Shown: in pieces, positions 19,097 to 28,942 of the stretch
Position numbering within the stretch: position 1 is the stretch's first letter
Layout: each line of letters starts with the position of its first letter
DNA from: Legionellales bacterium
Lineage (GTDB): Bacteria; Pseudomonadota; Gammaproteobacteria; DSM-16500
Direction of reading: 5' to 3'
Assembly: GCA_023265835.1 (NCBI GenBank)
Contig: JAHFSI010000012.1
Location: 1-36,395 of the forward strand
Length of the DNA stretch: 36,395 nt
The notes under the pieces: generated by a model
Told to the model about the DNA's origin: nothing
What the model saw: the letters and a program-made list of their open reading frames with translations, nothing else
Databases searched by the model: none
Position numbers and translations under genes: made by a program

Positions 19097-20608
19097 TTAT
19101 ATTAAACAGCTTCCATCTAAATTTCCGCCTTGTAGAGTAACAGTGGCGTGGTCAGTTAATTTTTGTAAGGCACTAAAATTAATGTGGCAGACGGGAACAA
19201 GTTTGGTACCATTATCATCGTCATAATAGGATATTAATAAACTTTTGTAAATTGTACCGCTAGTATCAATTAAAATATTTCTGACACTATTTGCTTTTAT
19301 ATCAGCACTATCATTTGATAAATAAGCAACGGGCCCCGCTATACCATAAAGAGGATAACAGTCATCTTGCCATTTGATTTGGGAATTCCAATCATCAGGA
19401 CAGGCATATAGTGAGGCAGCGCGGGGGATTGAGTAGCTGATTATTTGATTATGAAAGCTTATAATTAAATGACCTTTTGTTTTATCAAAAGGCTTGTTGA
19501 GATCATCGACTATGCTCGATGTTCTATCAGCAGCAAATATGCCCCAATAACTTTCTATGTTCTGGTCTGGAAGTTGACGTGCTTCATTTGCGCTGGGAAG
19601 CCTATCGAAGAGTTCAAAGAAATAAGACATGGGCACTAAGTTGAGACGTTTGATCCAATAATAAAGATAACTCTTGAATTGATAGGGCTGTGGTGCTTTA
19701 ATCGAATCGTCTTTGAATATACCGCCGCTGGGCCATCCTTCTTCTGTCACAATTAAAGGCAATGCTTGTTTGCTGGGTGTATAGGCTGCTTGCCTGTCTG
19801 CTGCACGAGCAAGGTCTGTCCATGAGGTTTCAAAAGCGATAGTTGCATCGTTAGAACTTGTGCCTGCCCAAAAAGAATAAATATTAGCACCAATAAAATC
19901 CACGTTTTTTGTGATTTCTTGATATTTGGCATAAGCAGCACTGCTTGGATCCAGCATTTGGGCAACTTCGCCATATTCTTGGGCCGTACCGACAGGTATC
20001 GTGAATCCAGCTTGAGCCAATGCGGTTTTAATGAGGGCAATATCTTTACTCAGACGGCCGCGTATTTCATCATTTTTAATATCTTCATTACCTACAATAA
20101 TTCGATTAATTAAATTACTATGGGTTTTGGCAGCATCGATAGCGGCACTAATAGCAGCATTGACTTCTATTTGCGTCAAGTTTTTGCAGTTATCACCGCA
20201 ACCGTTCCAAGGCGATTCAAATTCGCGCACGCCCAATGCTAATGAAATTTGATAATCTGCATTTTCTTTTTTTGCATTCCATTCAGCGACTACTTTTGCG
20301 ATATCTAATTGTACTTGCGGTCTGGATGTGAGGTGTGAAGAAAAATAGATAGAATCAAACGTTTTAATCTGATTAATGTTCTTAAAATCAGGACTGGTAC
20401 GGCGCAGTAGAGCTAAACGGTCAAGATCCATAAAAATGGCAGCTTTCATTATGTCATAATTATCAAGCCCCATCCCTTTGGCAAATTCTAAGGAGTGTAT
20501 TGGGTCATAATTGACCCCCTTAATGATATCTGTCGAGTTAGCAAAAGCAATGCTTGAAATGAAACTTAAAGTAATGGCTTTTGCCAGCCAATGTATATGT
20601 GATTTCAT
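19097..20608 (-). CDS. Secreted GH17-like beta-1,3-glucanase-type protein
   Basis: Signal peptide MKSHIHWLAKAITLSFISSIAFA; IIVGNEDI (acid/base motif) and LPLIVTEEGWPSGG (nucleophile motif) match GH17 catalytic motifs; FIGANIYSFW. Confidence 0.7.
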   Translation of the reverse strand: MKSHIHWLAKAITLSFISSIAFANSTDIIKGVNYDPIHSLEFAKGMGLDNYDIMKAAIFMDLDRLALLRRTSPDFKNINQIKTFDSIYFSSHLTSRPQVQLDIAKVVAEWNAKKENADYQISLALGVREFESPWNGCGDNCKNLTQIEVNAAISAAIDAAKTHSNLINRIIVGNEDIKNDEIRGRLSKDIALIKTALAQAGFTIPVGTAQEYGEVAQMLDPSSAAYAKYQEITKNVDFIGANIYSFWAGTSSNDATIAFETSWTDLARAADRQAAYTPSKQALPLIVTEEGWPSGGIFKDDSIKAPQPYQFKSYLYYWIKRLNLVPMSYFFELFDRLPSANEARQLPDQNIESYWGIFAADRTSSIVDDLNKPFDKTKGHLIISFHNQIISYSIPRAASLYACPDDWNSQIKWQDDCYPLYGIAGPVAYLSNDSADIKANSVRNILIDTSGTIYKSLLISYYDDDNGTKLVPVCHINFSALQKLTDHATVTLQGGNLDGSCLI

Positions 20609-20728
20609 AGGACCTCCCGTTTTATTGGCGTCACTATTTTCAAATGAAGGAGTAAGGAGGATGATTGTGCATTAACATGAGGTTAGGATCAATCCTAAAA
20701 CTGTTAAAGAGCGAATCAATGGTGATAA

Positions 20729-21064
20729 TCAGGGTTTCTTTTTATTGATCAGCTCATTGAATTTTTTATTGACAAGCGGAGCATCTTTTTTAGGCACTCG
20801 TTTGGCGTATTCACGCGTGTATTCTCTTAATGCTTTACCATTTTTCATGAGGGCGGAATGACTGTCTGTAAATAAACTATAAGAAATGGATAGTCCTAAT
20901 ATGAATGTTTCCGTATTGGCGTTCTTACCACTAGGCATTTTAGTTTTGGGATTTGTTAGAATTTTTGCAAGGGATTGAGCCAAGGGGGCTTTTATAGGAC
21001 GTAATGCGCTATAAAGTTTTTCTTTGGCGGAATTGTTTGCTTGCTTTTTGTTTAGTGTGGCCAT
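20729..21064 (-). CDS. Hypothetical small basic protein
   Basis: 111-aa ORF with no strong antisense competitor; no recognised family. Confidence 0.5.
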   Translation of the reverse strand: MATLNKKQANNSAKEKLYSALRPIKAPLAQSLAKILTNPKTKMPSGKNANTETFILGLSISYSLFTDSHSALMKNGKALREYTREYAKRVPKKDAPLVNKKFNELINKKKP

Positions 21065-21129
21065 AATGTAATCTCATTATTGGTTGATATTAGTTTTATC
21101 TGAAGTATAGCAGCGATTTTAGGTTTTTC

Positions 21130-21390
21130 ATGAATAAAATATCTCAGAAGCGATTGGAGTGGGCGTGCAGGCGGGGCATGCTTGAACTTGATGTATTATT
21201 AGGCAATTTTTTGCGGGAGGCTTATCCTAAGTTGTCTAGTGATGACCAGGAATTATTTGTTCATTTATTAGAAGAAAATGATCAAGACTTGTTTTTATGG
21301 TTGACAGGAAAGGAAATACACGAAAACTTCGAGATGAATAAAATAATCGAGATGGTGCGTTATCATGCAAAGAACAGACATGTTACTTAA
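21130..21390 (+). CDS. sdhE: Succinate dehydrogenase assembly factor SdhE
   Basis: KRLEWACRRGMLELDVLLGNFL signature; DQELFVHLLEENDQDLFLWLTG. Confidence 0.9.
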   Translation: MNKISQKRLEWACRRGMLELDVLLGNFLREAYPKLSSDDQELFVHLLEENDQDLFLWLTGKEIHENFEMNKIIEMVRYHAKNRHVT

Positions 21391-21820
21391 AACTTCAAGG
21401 CTTTTTATCGGTTTGATTGGATTGATGTCGGGCATCTCTTTGTGTTTGATTGCTTTTTGTTTGCAAATGGGTTGGTGGGTAAAAATAGTTTTGATTATTA
21501 GTGTGTTAGGTTATGGTGGGTGGATAGTGTGGTCAATTGGATTGATGAAGAGTGCTAGGTCTATTATAGGATTGCAGTTGTTGGGGGATGGGACTTGTTA
21601 TTTGCAGTATCCCTCGGGCACGATGGAGGCAAAGATGATGGGGGACAGTACGGTGACATCAATGATATGTGTACTGCGGTTTAAGGTGCCGGATAGGCGA
21701 TGGAAAACGTCTTGTGTTGTTTTTAGGGATTCGCTTTCGCGGGAGATGTATTGGAAGTTGTTGGTGTGGTTGAGGTGTTTTGGGGCAACTCAGCTCGCAA
21801 TACCATCAAAAATACGCTAA
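21365..21820 (+). CDS. Membrane protein in YgfX-like position
   Basis: Two hydrophobic N-terminal helices; overlaps sdhE, matching the sdhE-ygfX arrangement; alternate start 21380. Confidence 0.55.
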   Translation: MQRTDMLLKTSRLFIGLIGLMSGISLCLIAFCLQMGWWVKIVLIISVLGYGGWIVWSIGLMKSARSIIGLQLLGDGTCYLQYPSGTMEAKMMGDSTVTSMICVLRFKVPDRRWKTSCVVFRDSLSREMYWKLLVWLRCFGATQLAIPSKIR

Positions 21821-21852
21821 GATTCCCTGTTTTATTTGGTAGCCAATAATCT

Positions 21853-23646
21853 ATGCAATCTATTCGTAATTTTTCCATCATTGCTCATATCGACCATGGT
21901 AAATCGACCCTCGCTGATCGGCTTATTCAACTCTGTGGTGGATTACAAGCACGGGAAATGGCAGAGCAAGTATTAGATTCAATGGACCTGGAGCGTGAGC
22001 GGGGCATTACGATCAAAGCGCATAGTGTTACGTTAAATTATAAAGCGCGTAACGGACAGTCTTATCAATTAAATTTTATTGATACACCTGGCCATGTCGA
22101 TTTTTCTTATGAAGTTTCACGCTCATTGGCTGCTTGTGAGGGCGCTTTATTGGTTGTGGATGCGGGGCAGGGGGTGGAAGCACAAACGGTAGCGGTTTGT
22201 TATACAGCGTTAGAACAAGGGCTAGAAGTCATTCCTGTGCTCAATAAAATTGATTTGCCGCAATCGGATCCTGATCGTGTGATTAATGAAATTGAAGAAA
22301 TTATTGGGTTAGGAGCAAAAGATGCGTTGCGTGTGAGCGCTAAGCAAGGGATTGGCATTGAAGATTTGCTGGAAAAAATTATTGCGGCTATTCCGGCGCC
22401 CGTAGGTGATCCTGCGGCACCTTTACAAGCGTTAATTATTGATTCGTGGTTTGATAGCTATTTAGGTGTTGTTTCTTTGGTGCGGGTTAAAAATGGCACT
22501 TTGAAAGTGGGCGAGAAAATGCAATTGATGTCGATAGGCCGCAACCATGAAGTCATGGGCATTGGCATATTCACCCCAAAACGTGAACCGACCGGTATTT
22601 TGCGCGCGGGCGAAGTGGGTTATGTGGTAGCAGGCATCAAAGAAATTGATGGGGCACCTGTGGGCGATACCATTACGCATGCAGTGAAAGCAGCCACGGA
22701 ACCTTTGCCTGGATTCAAGCAATTAAAACCACAAGTATATGCGGGTTTGTTCCCAGTAAGTGCAGATGATTTTCCCGCTTTTCGTGAAGCGTTATCAAAA
22801 TTGCGTTTAAATGATGCGGCCTTGTTTTTTGAACCCGAATCTTCCGAAGCGTTGGGGTTTGGTTTTCGCTGTGGTTTTCTCGGTATGTTACATATGGAAA
22901 TTGTGCAGGAGCGTCTTGAGCGGGAATATCATCTTAACTTGATTACCACTGCACCGACGGTTGTCTATGAAGTATTGACGACTAAAGGTGAAGTATTATT
23001 GATTGATAATCCAGCGAAATTGCCTGTGCCTAATTTAATCGCTGAAATACGTGAACCGATTGTGAAGGCCAGCATTTTGGTGCCGCAACAATATTTAGGT
23101 AATGTGATGACGTTATGTGTAGAAAAACGCGGTGTACAAAAAAATATGTTGTATTTGGGAAACCAGGTGTCGTTGACTTATGAAATACCGATGAATGAAG
23201 TCGTATTAGATTTTTTTGATCGATTAAAATCAGTGAGTCGAGGATATGCATCATTGGATTATAGTTTTTCTTATTTTCAAGCGGCTGATTTAGTGAAATT
23301 GGATTTATTGATTAATGGCGATAAACTGGATGCGCTGGCTTTTATTGTGCACCGTGACCAAGCGCACTCGAAAGGCCGGCAATTAGCAGAAAAAATGCAA
23401 GAATTAGTGCCTAGGCAGATGTATGATGTTGCGATCCAAGCGGCGATTGGAGCGCATGTGATTGCTAGGACGACGGTCAAGGCGTTAAGGAAGAACGTGA
23501 CGGCCAAGTGTTATGGGGGTGATATCACTCGGAAACGGAAGTTGTTGGAGAAGCAAAAAGAAGGCAAAAAACGCATGAAGCAGGTGGGGAACGTGGAGAT
23601 ACCGCAGGAGGCGTTTTTGGCGATATTGAAGGTGGATAAGAAGTAG
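21853..23646 (+). CDS. lepA: Elongation factor 4 (LepA)
   Basis: [62 protein letters not shown]. Confidence 0.98.
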   Translation: MQSIRNFSIIAHIDHGKSTLADRLIQLCGGLQAREMAEQVLDSMDLERERGITIKAHSVTLNYKARNGQSYQLNFIDTPGHVDFSYEVSRSLAACEGALLVVDAGQGVEAQTVAVCYTALEQGLEVIPVLNKIDLPQSDPDRVINEIEEIIGLGAKDALRVSAKQGIGIEDLLEKIIAAIPAPVGDPAAPLQALIIDSWFDSYLGVVSLVRVKNGTLKVGEKMQLMSIGRNHEVMGIGIFTPKREPTGILRAGEVGYVVAGIKEIDGAPVGDTITHAVKAATEPLPGFKQLKPQVYAGLFPVSADDFPAFREALSKLRLNDAALFFEPESSEALGFGFRCGFLGMLHMEIVQERLEREYHLNLITTAPTVVYEVLTTKGEVLLIDNPAKLPVPNLIAEIREPIVKASILVPQQYLGNVMTLCVEKRGVQKNMLYLGNQVSLTYEIPMNEVVLDFFDRLKSVSRGYASLDYSFSYFQAADLVKLDLLINGDKLDALAFIVHRDQAHSKGRQLAEKMQELVPRQMYDVAIQAAIGAHVIARTTVKALRKNVTAKCYGGDITRKRKLLEKQKEGKKRMKQVGNVEIPQEAFLAILKVDKK

Positions 23647-23680
23647 GGGGTTGGTTTGGTGTAATCAGAACTGATCTCTA

Positions 23681-23911
23681 AATTGTCATTCCCGCTCTCC
23701 ATTTTGTCATTCCCGCGAAGGCGGGAACCCATTATCACTTGCCCTCATCGTAAACATTGCTTGATAATTCAATTGTCATGATGTTGTTTTATCTTTAGTG
23801 ATACTTGCGGAATAGGTTCCCGCCTTCGCGGGAATGACAAAATGGAGAGCGGGAATGACAAAATGGAGAGTGGGAATGACAAAGTGGAAAGCGAGGATGA
23901 CAATTTAGAAT
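23681..23911. repeat. Large inverted repeat with 21-bp tandem array (family D)
   Basis: tgtcattcccgcgaaggcgggaacc ... ggttcccgccttcgcgggaatgaca, followed by four 21-bp units of gcgggaatgacaaaatggaga (23828-23911, progressively diverged). Confidence 0.88.
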
Positions 23912-23946
23912 GCAGGAATTTAATATTTTAAGAGCGAGTAATTAAC

Positions 23947-24720
23947 ATGAATTTTAACTTCGAATTAATTTTATTTTATGCGGTAATCATCAGCGGTGTC
24001 GTTGCACTGTTTGACATTCTTTTCCTAGCAAAAAAACGCAAGCCCAGCAAAAAAATGCCGGTCATCGTTGACTATGCCCGCTCATTTTTTCCTGTATTGC
24101 TGCTAGTCTTTTTACTGCGTTCTTTTTTATTTGAGCCTTTTCGTATTCCATCGGGCTCGTTAAAACCCACTTTAGATGTCGGTGATTTGATTCTAGTGAA
24201 TAAATTTGATTACGGCATTCGCTTACCCGTTATTCATAAAAAAATCTTTGCAATACACGAGCCAAAACGCGGTGATATTATGATTTTTCGTAATCCTTAT
24301 CATCCTGAGGTGGATTTTATTAAACGTGTCATTGGTCTGCCGGGTGATCATATTCGTTATGTTAATAAAACACTTTATATCAATGGACAAAAAGCTTCGC
24401 AGCAATTTGTACAAGCGAAGACAGACCGTGATGATAGCGGCATGAATGTTGATGTCATCGAAAAACAAGAAGATTTATTAGGGGTGAAACATGCTATCTA
24501 TCAAATGCAAGACCATCCGAATGACGATCAGAAAGAGATTGTTGTTCCTAAAGGAATGTATTTTATGATGGGCGATAATCGAGATGGCAGCGCTGATAGC
24601 CGTTATTGGGGATTTGTGCCGGATGAAAACATTGTGGGCAAAGCGACATTGATCTGGATGAGTTGGGACGGATATAAACATAATATTCGTTGGAACAGGA
24701 TCGGAAAATCAATTATATGA
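23947..24720 (+). CDS. lepB: Signal peptidase I
   Basis: FRIPSGSLKPTLDVGDLILVNKF, KRGDIMIFRNPYHPEVDFIKRVIGLPGD, MGDNRDGSADSRYWGFVP. Confidence 0.98.
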   Translation: MNFNFELILFYAVIISGVVALFDILFLAKKRKPSKKMPVIVDYARSFFPVLLLVFLLRSFLFEPFRIPSGSLKPTLDVGDLILVNKFDYGIRLPVIHKKIFAIHEPKRGDIMIFRNPYHPEVDFIKRVIGLPGDHIRYVNKTLYINGQKASQQFVQAKTDRDDSGMNVDVIEKQEDLLGVKHAIYQMQDHPNDDQKEIVVPKGMYFMMGDNRDGSADSRYWGFVPDENIVGKATLIWMSWDGYKHNIRWNRIGKSII

Positions 24721-25391
24721 GTGAAGAACTGTGTCGTCTACTCGGTTATCAATTTAACGATGCAAAATTGCTAAAACTCGCATTGACACATCGGAGTAAG
24801 CATACAAAAAATAATGAACGACTTGAATTTCTTGGTGATTCCATTGTGAATTTCATTATTGCAGAAGCGTTATATACGCAAATGCCACATGCATCAGAAG
24901 GCGATTTAAGCCGTTCACGCGCTAGTTTAGTCAATCGCGATGCGTTGGGAAATTTAGCGCGGGAATTAAAAATTGGGCGCTTTGTCCTTTTAGGGCCTGG
25001 TGAAATCAGAAGTGGCGGCAATGAACGTTTGTCTATTTTATCTTGTACGATGGAAGCACTGATAGGCGCTATTTATTTAGATGGCGGATTTACGGTGACG
25101 CGTGACTGTATATTGCGATGGTATGCCCCTTGGCTAGGCACGTTTAAAAAAACGGCCAGTCGTAAAGACCCTAAAACACAATTACAGGAACAGATGCAGC
25201 GTTCACATCGGGCGCTGCCTGTTTATAGAGTGTTATCGTTAGAGGGAGAGTCCCATCAACAATTATTTGTCGTCAGTTGTACTTTATCTAAAATGGGAAA
25301 AGAAACGATAGGTAAAGGCACAAGTCGGCGGCGCGCGGAACAATCGGCTGCGGAGCTCATGTTAGGAATGCTAAAAAATGAAAACAAATGA
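24717..25391 (+). CDS. rnc: Ribonuclease III
   Basis: NERLEFLGDSIVNFIIAEALY, dsRBD C-terminus DPKTQLQEQMQ...GKGTSRRRAEQSAAELML; ATGA overlap with lepB. Confidence 0.98.
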   Translation: MSEELCRLLGYQFNDAKLLKLALTHRSKHTKNNERLEFLGDSIVNFIIAEALYTQMPHASEGDLSRSRASLVNRDALGNLARELKIGRFVLLGPGEIRSGGNERLSILSCTMEALIGAIYLDGGFTVTRDCILRWYAPWLGTFKKTASRKDPKTQLQEQMQRSHRALPVYRVLSLEGESHQQLFVVSCTLSKMGKETIGKGTSRRRAEQSAAELMLGMLKNENK

Positions 25392-26265
25392 AAAATGTGG
25401 TCATGTGGCGATTGTCGGACGTCCTAATGTGGGCAAGTCGACATTAGTCAATGATCTGGTAGGGCAAAAAGTCAGTATTGTGACGCCAAAACCGCAAACT
25501 ACGCGTAGTCAAATTTTAGGCATTAAAACAGTAGGACCTATGCAAGCGATTTACATAGATACGCCTGGATTGCATCAAACAGAACAGCGTGCCATGAACC
25601 GTTATATGAACCGTTTGGCCAGTGCGGTCATTATGGATGCGGACGTGGTTGTGTTTATGATTGAGGCCACGCGTTGGCATGAGGATGATGAAACGGTACT
25701 CGAAAAACTAAAGCATGTGACAGTACCTATTATAGCCGTTATTAATAAAATAGATTTATTGAAAGACAAAAGTCGGTTATTGCCTTTGATGAATCGCTTG
25801 GCTGAACGCGAACTTTTTGCAAAAATTGTGCCGATTTCTGCCAAAAAGCACGAGCAGGTGGCTGAGCTAGAAAAAATTATTATGAATTTTTTACCAGAAG
25901 GGCCGCATTTGTTTTCAGATGAGCAGGTGACAGACAGGGACGAGCGTTTTCAGGTCGCGGAATTAATACGAGAAAAACTGATTCAACTGACGGAACAAGA
26001 GCTCCCTTATAGTACGACTGTTGTGGTAGAGTCTTTGAAGCTTGAAGATACTCTTTTGAAGATTAGTGCTATTATTTGGGTTGAGCGTGAGGGGCAAAAA
26101 CCGATTGTGATTGGGAAAGACGGTGCGCTGTTAAAAAAAATCGGGACGTTGGCGCGCAAGGACATTGAAAAATTGTTTAATGTAAAAGTTTTTTTGAGGT
26201 TGTGGGTCAAAGTGAAGGATGATTGGACGAACAACGAACGGTTGTTGCAGGGGTTTGTTAACTGA
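25378..26265 (+). CDS. era: GTPase Era
   Basis: VAIVGRPNVGKSTLVNDLVGQKVSIVTPKPQTTRSQILGI, DTPGLH, NKIDLL, KH-domain VIGKDGALLKKIG. Confidence 0.98.
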   Translation: MKTNEKCGHVAIVGRPNVGKSTLVNDLVGQKVSIVTPKPQTTRSQILGIKTVGPMQAIYIDTPGLHQTEQRAMNRYMNRLASAVIMDADVVVFMIEATRWHEDDETVLEKLKHVTVPIIAVINKIDLLKDKSRLLPLMNRLAERELFAKIVPISAKKHEQVAELEKIIMNFLPEGPHLFSDEQVTDRDERFQVAELIREKLIQLTEQELPYSTTVVVESLKLEDTLLKISAIIWVEREGQKPIVIGKDGALLKKIGTLARKDIEKLFNVKVFLRLWVKVKDDWTNNERLLQGFVN

Positions 26266-26271
26266 TTAAAA

Positions 26272-26415
26272 AAATAATGAATATTTATCCCCCCTTCCTG
26301 ACCTTTCCCCTGAGGGGGAAGGAAAATATCTGGCAGCACCTGTTAGAACATTCCTTCCCCCTCAGGGGGAAGGTCAGGAAGGGGGGGGGGTAAATAAAAA
26401 TATTCATTATTTTTT
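26272..26415. repeat. Palindromic double-hairpin intergenic repeat, family A copy 2
   Basis: taatgaatatttatccccccttcctgacctttcccctgagggggaagg ... ccttccccctcagggggaaggtcaggaagggggggggg...tattcatta; central spacer is the reverse complement of that in copy 1. Confidence 0.9.
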
Positions 26416-26481
26416 TTAAGTTGAAACCATTAGGCGAGCTATTACGACTAGGGTTTGTTTGATATATGGATTGATACAATT

Positions 26482-28257
26482 ATGGATGAACCAATACGGA
26501 TTTTAGTAGTTGATGCCAACCCAGCTATTCATGAAGATTTTCATAAAATATTTGAGGATGCTACGTCAGTCACATCTTCTATTCAAATTGATTCAGCCTA
26601 TGAAGCAGACCAGGCTTTGCGTTTTGTTCAGCAAGCAATCTCCAGCCAATATGCTTATACAGTAGTATTTTTTGATTTATATGCGAATGCAGGATTAGAT
26701 GCGCTTGCCATCATTCAACGTATGTGGGAAGTAGATCCTGATTTGCAAGTTGTTTTGAGTATTAATTTTTCTGCTTACACAGCGCAGGACATTGCAGAAA
26801 AATTACAACATTCGGACCATGTTATCATATTAAATAAACCTTTTGATGTGAGCGAGGTCCGCCAATTAGTTAGCTTTTTTTTAAGAAAACACGCTAACGA
26901 TAATCTTGTGCAAGAAAAAATACATGCGTTAGAAGAAAAGATACAATATCAATTAACACATGATTATGTGACTGGATTAAGTAATCGTTTTATATTGGCA
27001 ATATCCATTTCACAAGCGATTTTGCAAGCAGAGCAGCATAGAACACAAGTGGGTATCGTATTGCTTGGCATTGATTATTTGCAAGCGATCCATAGTGTTT
27101 TTGGTTATGTTGTTTCTGATCAATTAATTAAGCAAATCACAGAAAAGCTAAAAAAGATGATTTCAAAAAGCGATAGTTTAATCCGACTTTCTGATGATAA
27201 ATTTATCATGGTTCTAACGGATTCAATCAATGAAAGAAATATTGTTGAGAGAATAGACCGCTATCTTGCGGAAATTTCCAGGTCTTTTGAAGTTGATAAT
27301 CATGTCATCCCCATTTCAGCGCATAGCGGTGCGAGTCTCTATCCTTATGATGGCAAAGATGCCGATACACTATTGAAAAAAGCAGAGGCTGCATTGCAAT
27401 GTTCTAAAAAAATAGGCAAGAAAGCCATACAAATTTTTAATAACAATGAGCATGCTGCTGTTTTACAGCGTGCAGAGATCATGCTGGCCTTGCCTCAGGC
27501 ATTGAAAAAAAATCAGTTTATTTTACATTATCAACCTTTAGTGAAAGCAGATTCGAGCCAAATCTTAGGGGTAGAAGTTTTAGTGCGTTGGCAGCATCCG
27601 GAGTGGGGCCTATTGTATCCGCCTGCATTTATTGCATTAGCGGAGGAAACAGGGTGGATCTCTGCTATTGGTGAATGGGTGCTGAAAACAGCTTGCGCTA
27701 AAGTTAAAAAATGGCAGCAAACAATTTGTCCTGAATTAATAGCTGAGGTGAACATATCTAGCTTTCAACTTTGTCAATCCAACTTTGAATGGTTGGTGCA
27801 GAAAACGTTGAACAAGATAGAGCTTAAACCGCAGTATTTAGAACTTGAAATCATTGCGGCGCCTTTGTTAATGGAAGATCAGGACATATTGCAGAAAATG
27901 TATCGATTAAAAGAGCTCGGCGTTCGTTTTTCTTTGAATAATTTTGGCGTTGGTTACGCTAATTTAGATTGCTTGCAATTTTTTCCTTTTGATAAAGTAA
28001 AAATTGATAAGAGCTTTATTAAAAATATTCAGCTGCAAACGACAGAGAATAAAGTCATTGAGGCAATAATTTATTTTGCAAAAAAAATGGGAACTAAAGT
28101 CGTTGCTAGCGGGGTGGAAACGCCTGAACAAATTGCATTTTTATTTGATCATCATGGCGAAGAAATGCAGGGATTTTATTTTAGTCCACCTGTCAGCGAA
28201 GAGGCATTTGCTATTTTATTGAAAACACAAAAATATACTGTTCAGGAAGAGGGTTAA
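26482..28257 (+). CDS. Response-regulator receiver plus degenerate GGDEF plus degenerate EAL protein
   Basis: Receiver: RILVVDANPAIHEDFHK...VVFFDLYANAG...ILNKPF; GGDEF replaced by RLSDDKFIMVL; EAL-type EVLVRWQHPEWG, VNISSFQ, NNFGVGYANLD, KIDKSFIKNI, ASGVETPEQ, MQGFYFSPP. Confidence 0.88.
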   Translation: MDEPIRILVVDANPAIHEDFHKIFEDATSVTSSIQIDSAYEADQALRFVQQAISSQYAYTVVFFDLYANAGLDALAIIQRMWEVDPDLQVVLSINFSAYTAQDIAEKLQHSDHVIILNKPFDVSEVRQLVSFFLRKHANDNLVQEKIHALEEKIQYQLTHDYVTGLSNRFILAISISQAILQAEQHRTQVGIVLLGIDYLQAIHSVFGYVVSDQLIKQITEKLKKMISKSDSLIRLSDDKFIMVLTDSINERNIVERIDRYLAEISRSFEVDNHVIPISAHSGASLYPYDGKDADTLLKKAEAALQCSKKIGKKAIQIFNNNEHAAVLQRAEIMLALPQALKKNQFILHYQPLVKADSSQILGVEVLVRWQHPEWGLLYPPAFIALAEETGWISAIGEWVLKTACAKVKKWQQTICPELIAEVNISSFQLCQSNFEWLVQKTLNKIELKPQYLELEIIAAPLLMEDQDILQKMYRLKELGVRFSLNNFGVGYANLDCLQFFPFDKVKIDKSFIKNIQLQTTENKVIEAIIYFAKKMGTKVVASGVETPEQIAFLFDHHGEEMQGFYFSPPVSEEAFAILLKTQKYTVQEEG

Positions 28258-28259
28258 AG

Positions 28260-28808
28260 ATGCGTTTACGGTCTCAGATGATAGTATTGGGAACATTATG
28301 GATAATTGTGTTGGGATTGGTATCTATCGGTGTTTATTATTTTCTGCTTCCAGATTTATTACATCTTGAAAGCCAAGGAGGTCAAGAGATAGTGGTTAAT
28401 CAGTATGCTTATAAGCAAATGTTTAAGCATTATTTGGTGCTATTTGTTTTTGTGTGGCTCATTGCGGGTGCATTGACAACGTATTTGCTGCGAAGGATTT
28501 CTACAAACCACGAAAAAACATTGCAGCGTTTGCATCATGCCATGGCAGAAGAAGTCAATAAAGAGGAGGGACTTGCTGCAGAAATACAATTGTTACAAAA
28601 ACGTGCGGAAAAGGCCGATAAAGTGAATGAAGTATTGCATGCTTTAAACGATCACTTAAATACGATGGGGACAAGTTTATCGCTTTTGAAGGAAAAATCG
28701 AAAAGTGAAAACACTGAAAAAACACGCGAGTTTTTACTGAAAGAACTTGTTGTGCTAGATAACCATTTTAATGCTGTTTATCAGCTTATCAAAACGATGC
28801 AGGCTTAG
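28260..28808 (+). CDS. Two-TM membrane protein with cytoplasmic coiled coil (sensor-like, no kinase domain)
   Basis: TM segments IVLGTLWIIVLGLVSIGVYYFLL and YLVLFVFVWLIAGALTTYLL, helical charged C-terminus; 2 nt after the upstream ORF. Confidence 0.6.
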   Translation: MRLRSQMIVLGTLWIIVLGLVSIGVYYFLLPDLLHLESQGGQEIVVNQYAYKQMFKHYLVLFVFVWLIAGALTTYLLRRISTNHEKTLQRLHHAMAEEVNKEEGLAAEIQLLQKRAEKADKVNEVLHALNDHLNTMGTSLSLLKEKSKSENTEKTREFLLKELVVLDNHFNAVYQLIKTMQA

Positions 28809-28809
28809 G

Positions 28810-28940
28810 TAATGAATATTTATCCCCCCTTCCTGACCTTCCCCCTGAGGGGGAAGGAAAATTCTAACTTTCTTCAGTGATAATTAGAACATTCCTTCCC
28901 CCTCAGGGGGAAGGTCAGGAAGGGGGGGTAAATATTCATC
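28810..28940. repeat. Palindromic double-hairpin intergenic repeat, family A copy 3
   Basis: taatgaatatttatccccccttcctgaccttccccctgagggggaaggaa ... ttccttccccctcagggggaaggtcaggaagggggggtaaatattcat. Confidence 0.9.
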
Positions 28941-28942
28941 CA

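Noticed and set aside
23828-23911. Possible CRISPR array from regularly spaced repeats
   Set aside because: 21-bp units are directly adjacent with no unique spacers and no cas genes nearby.
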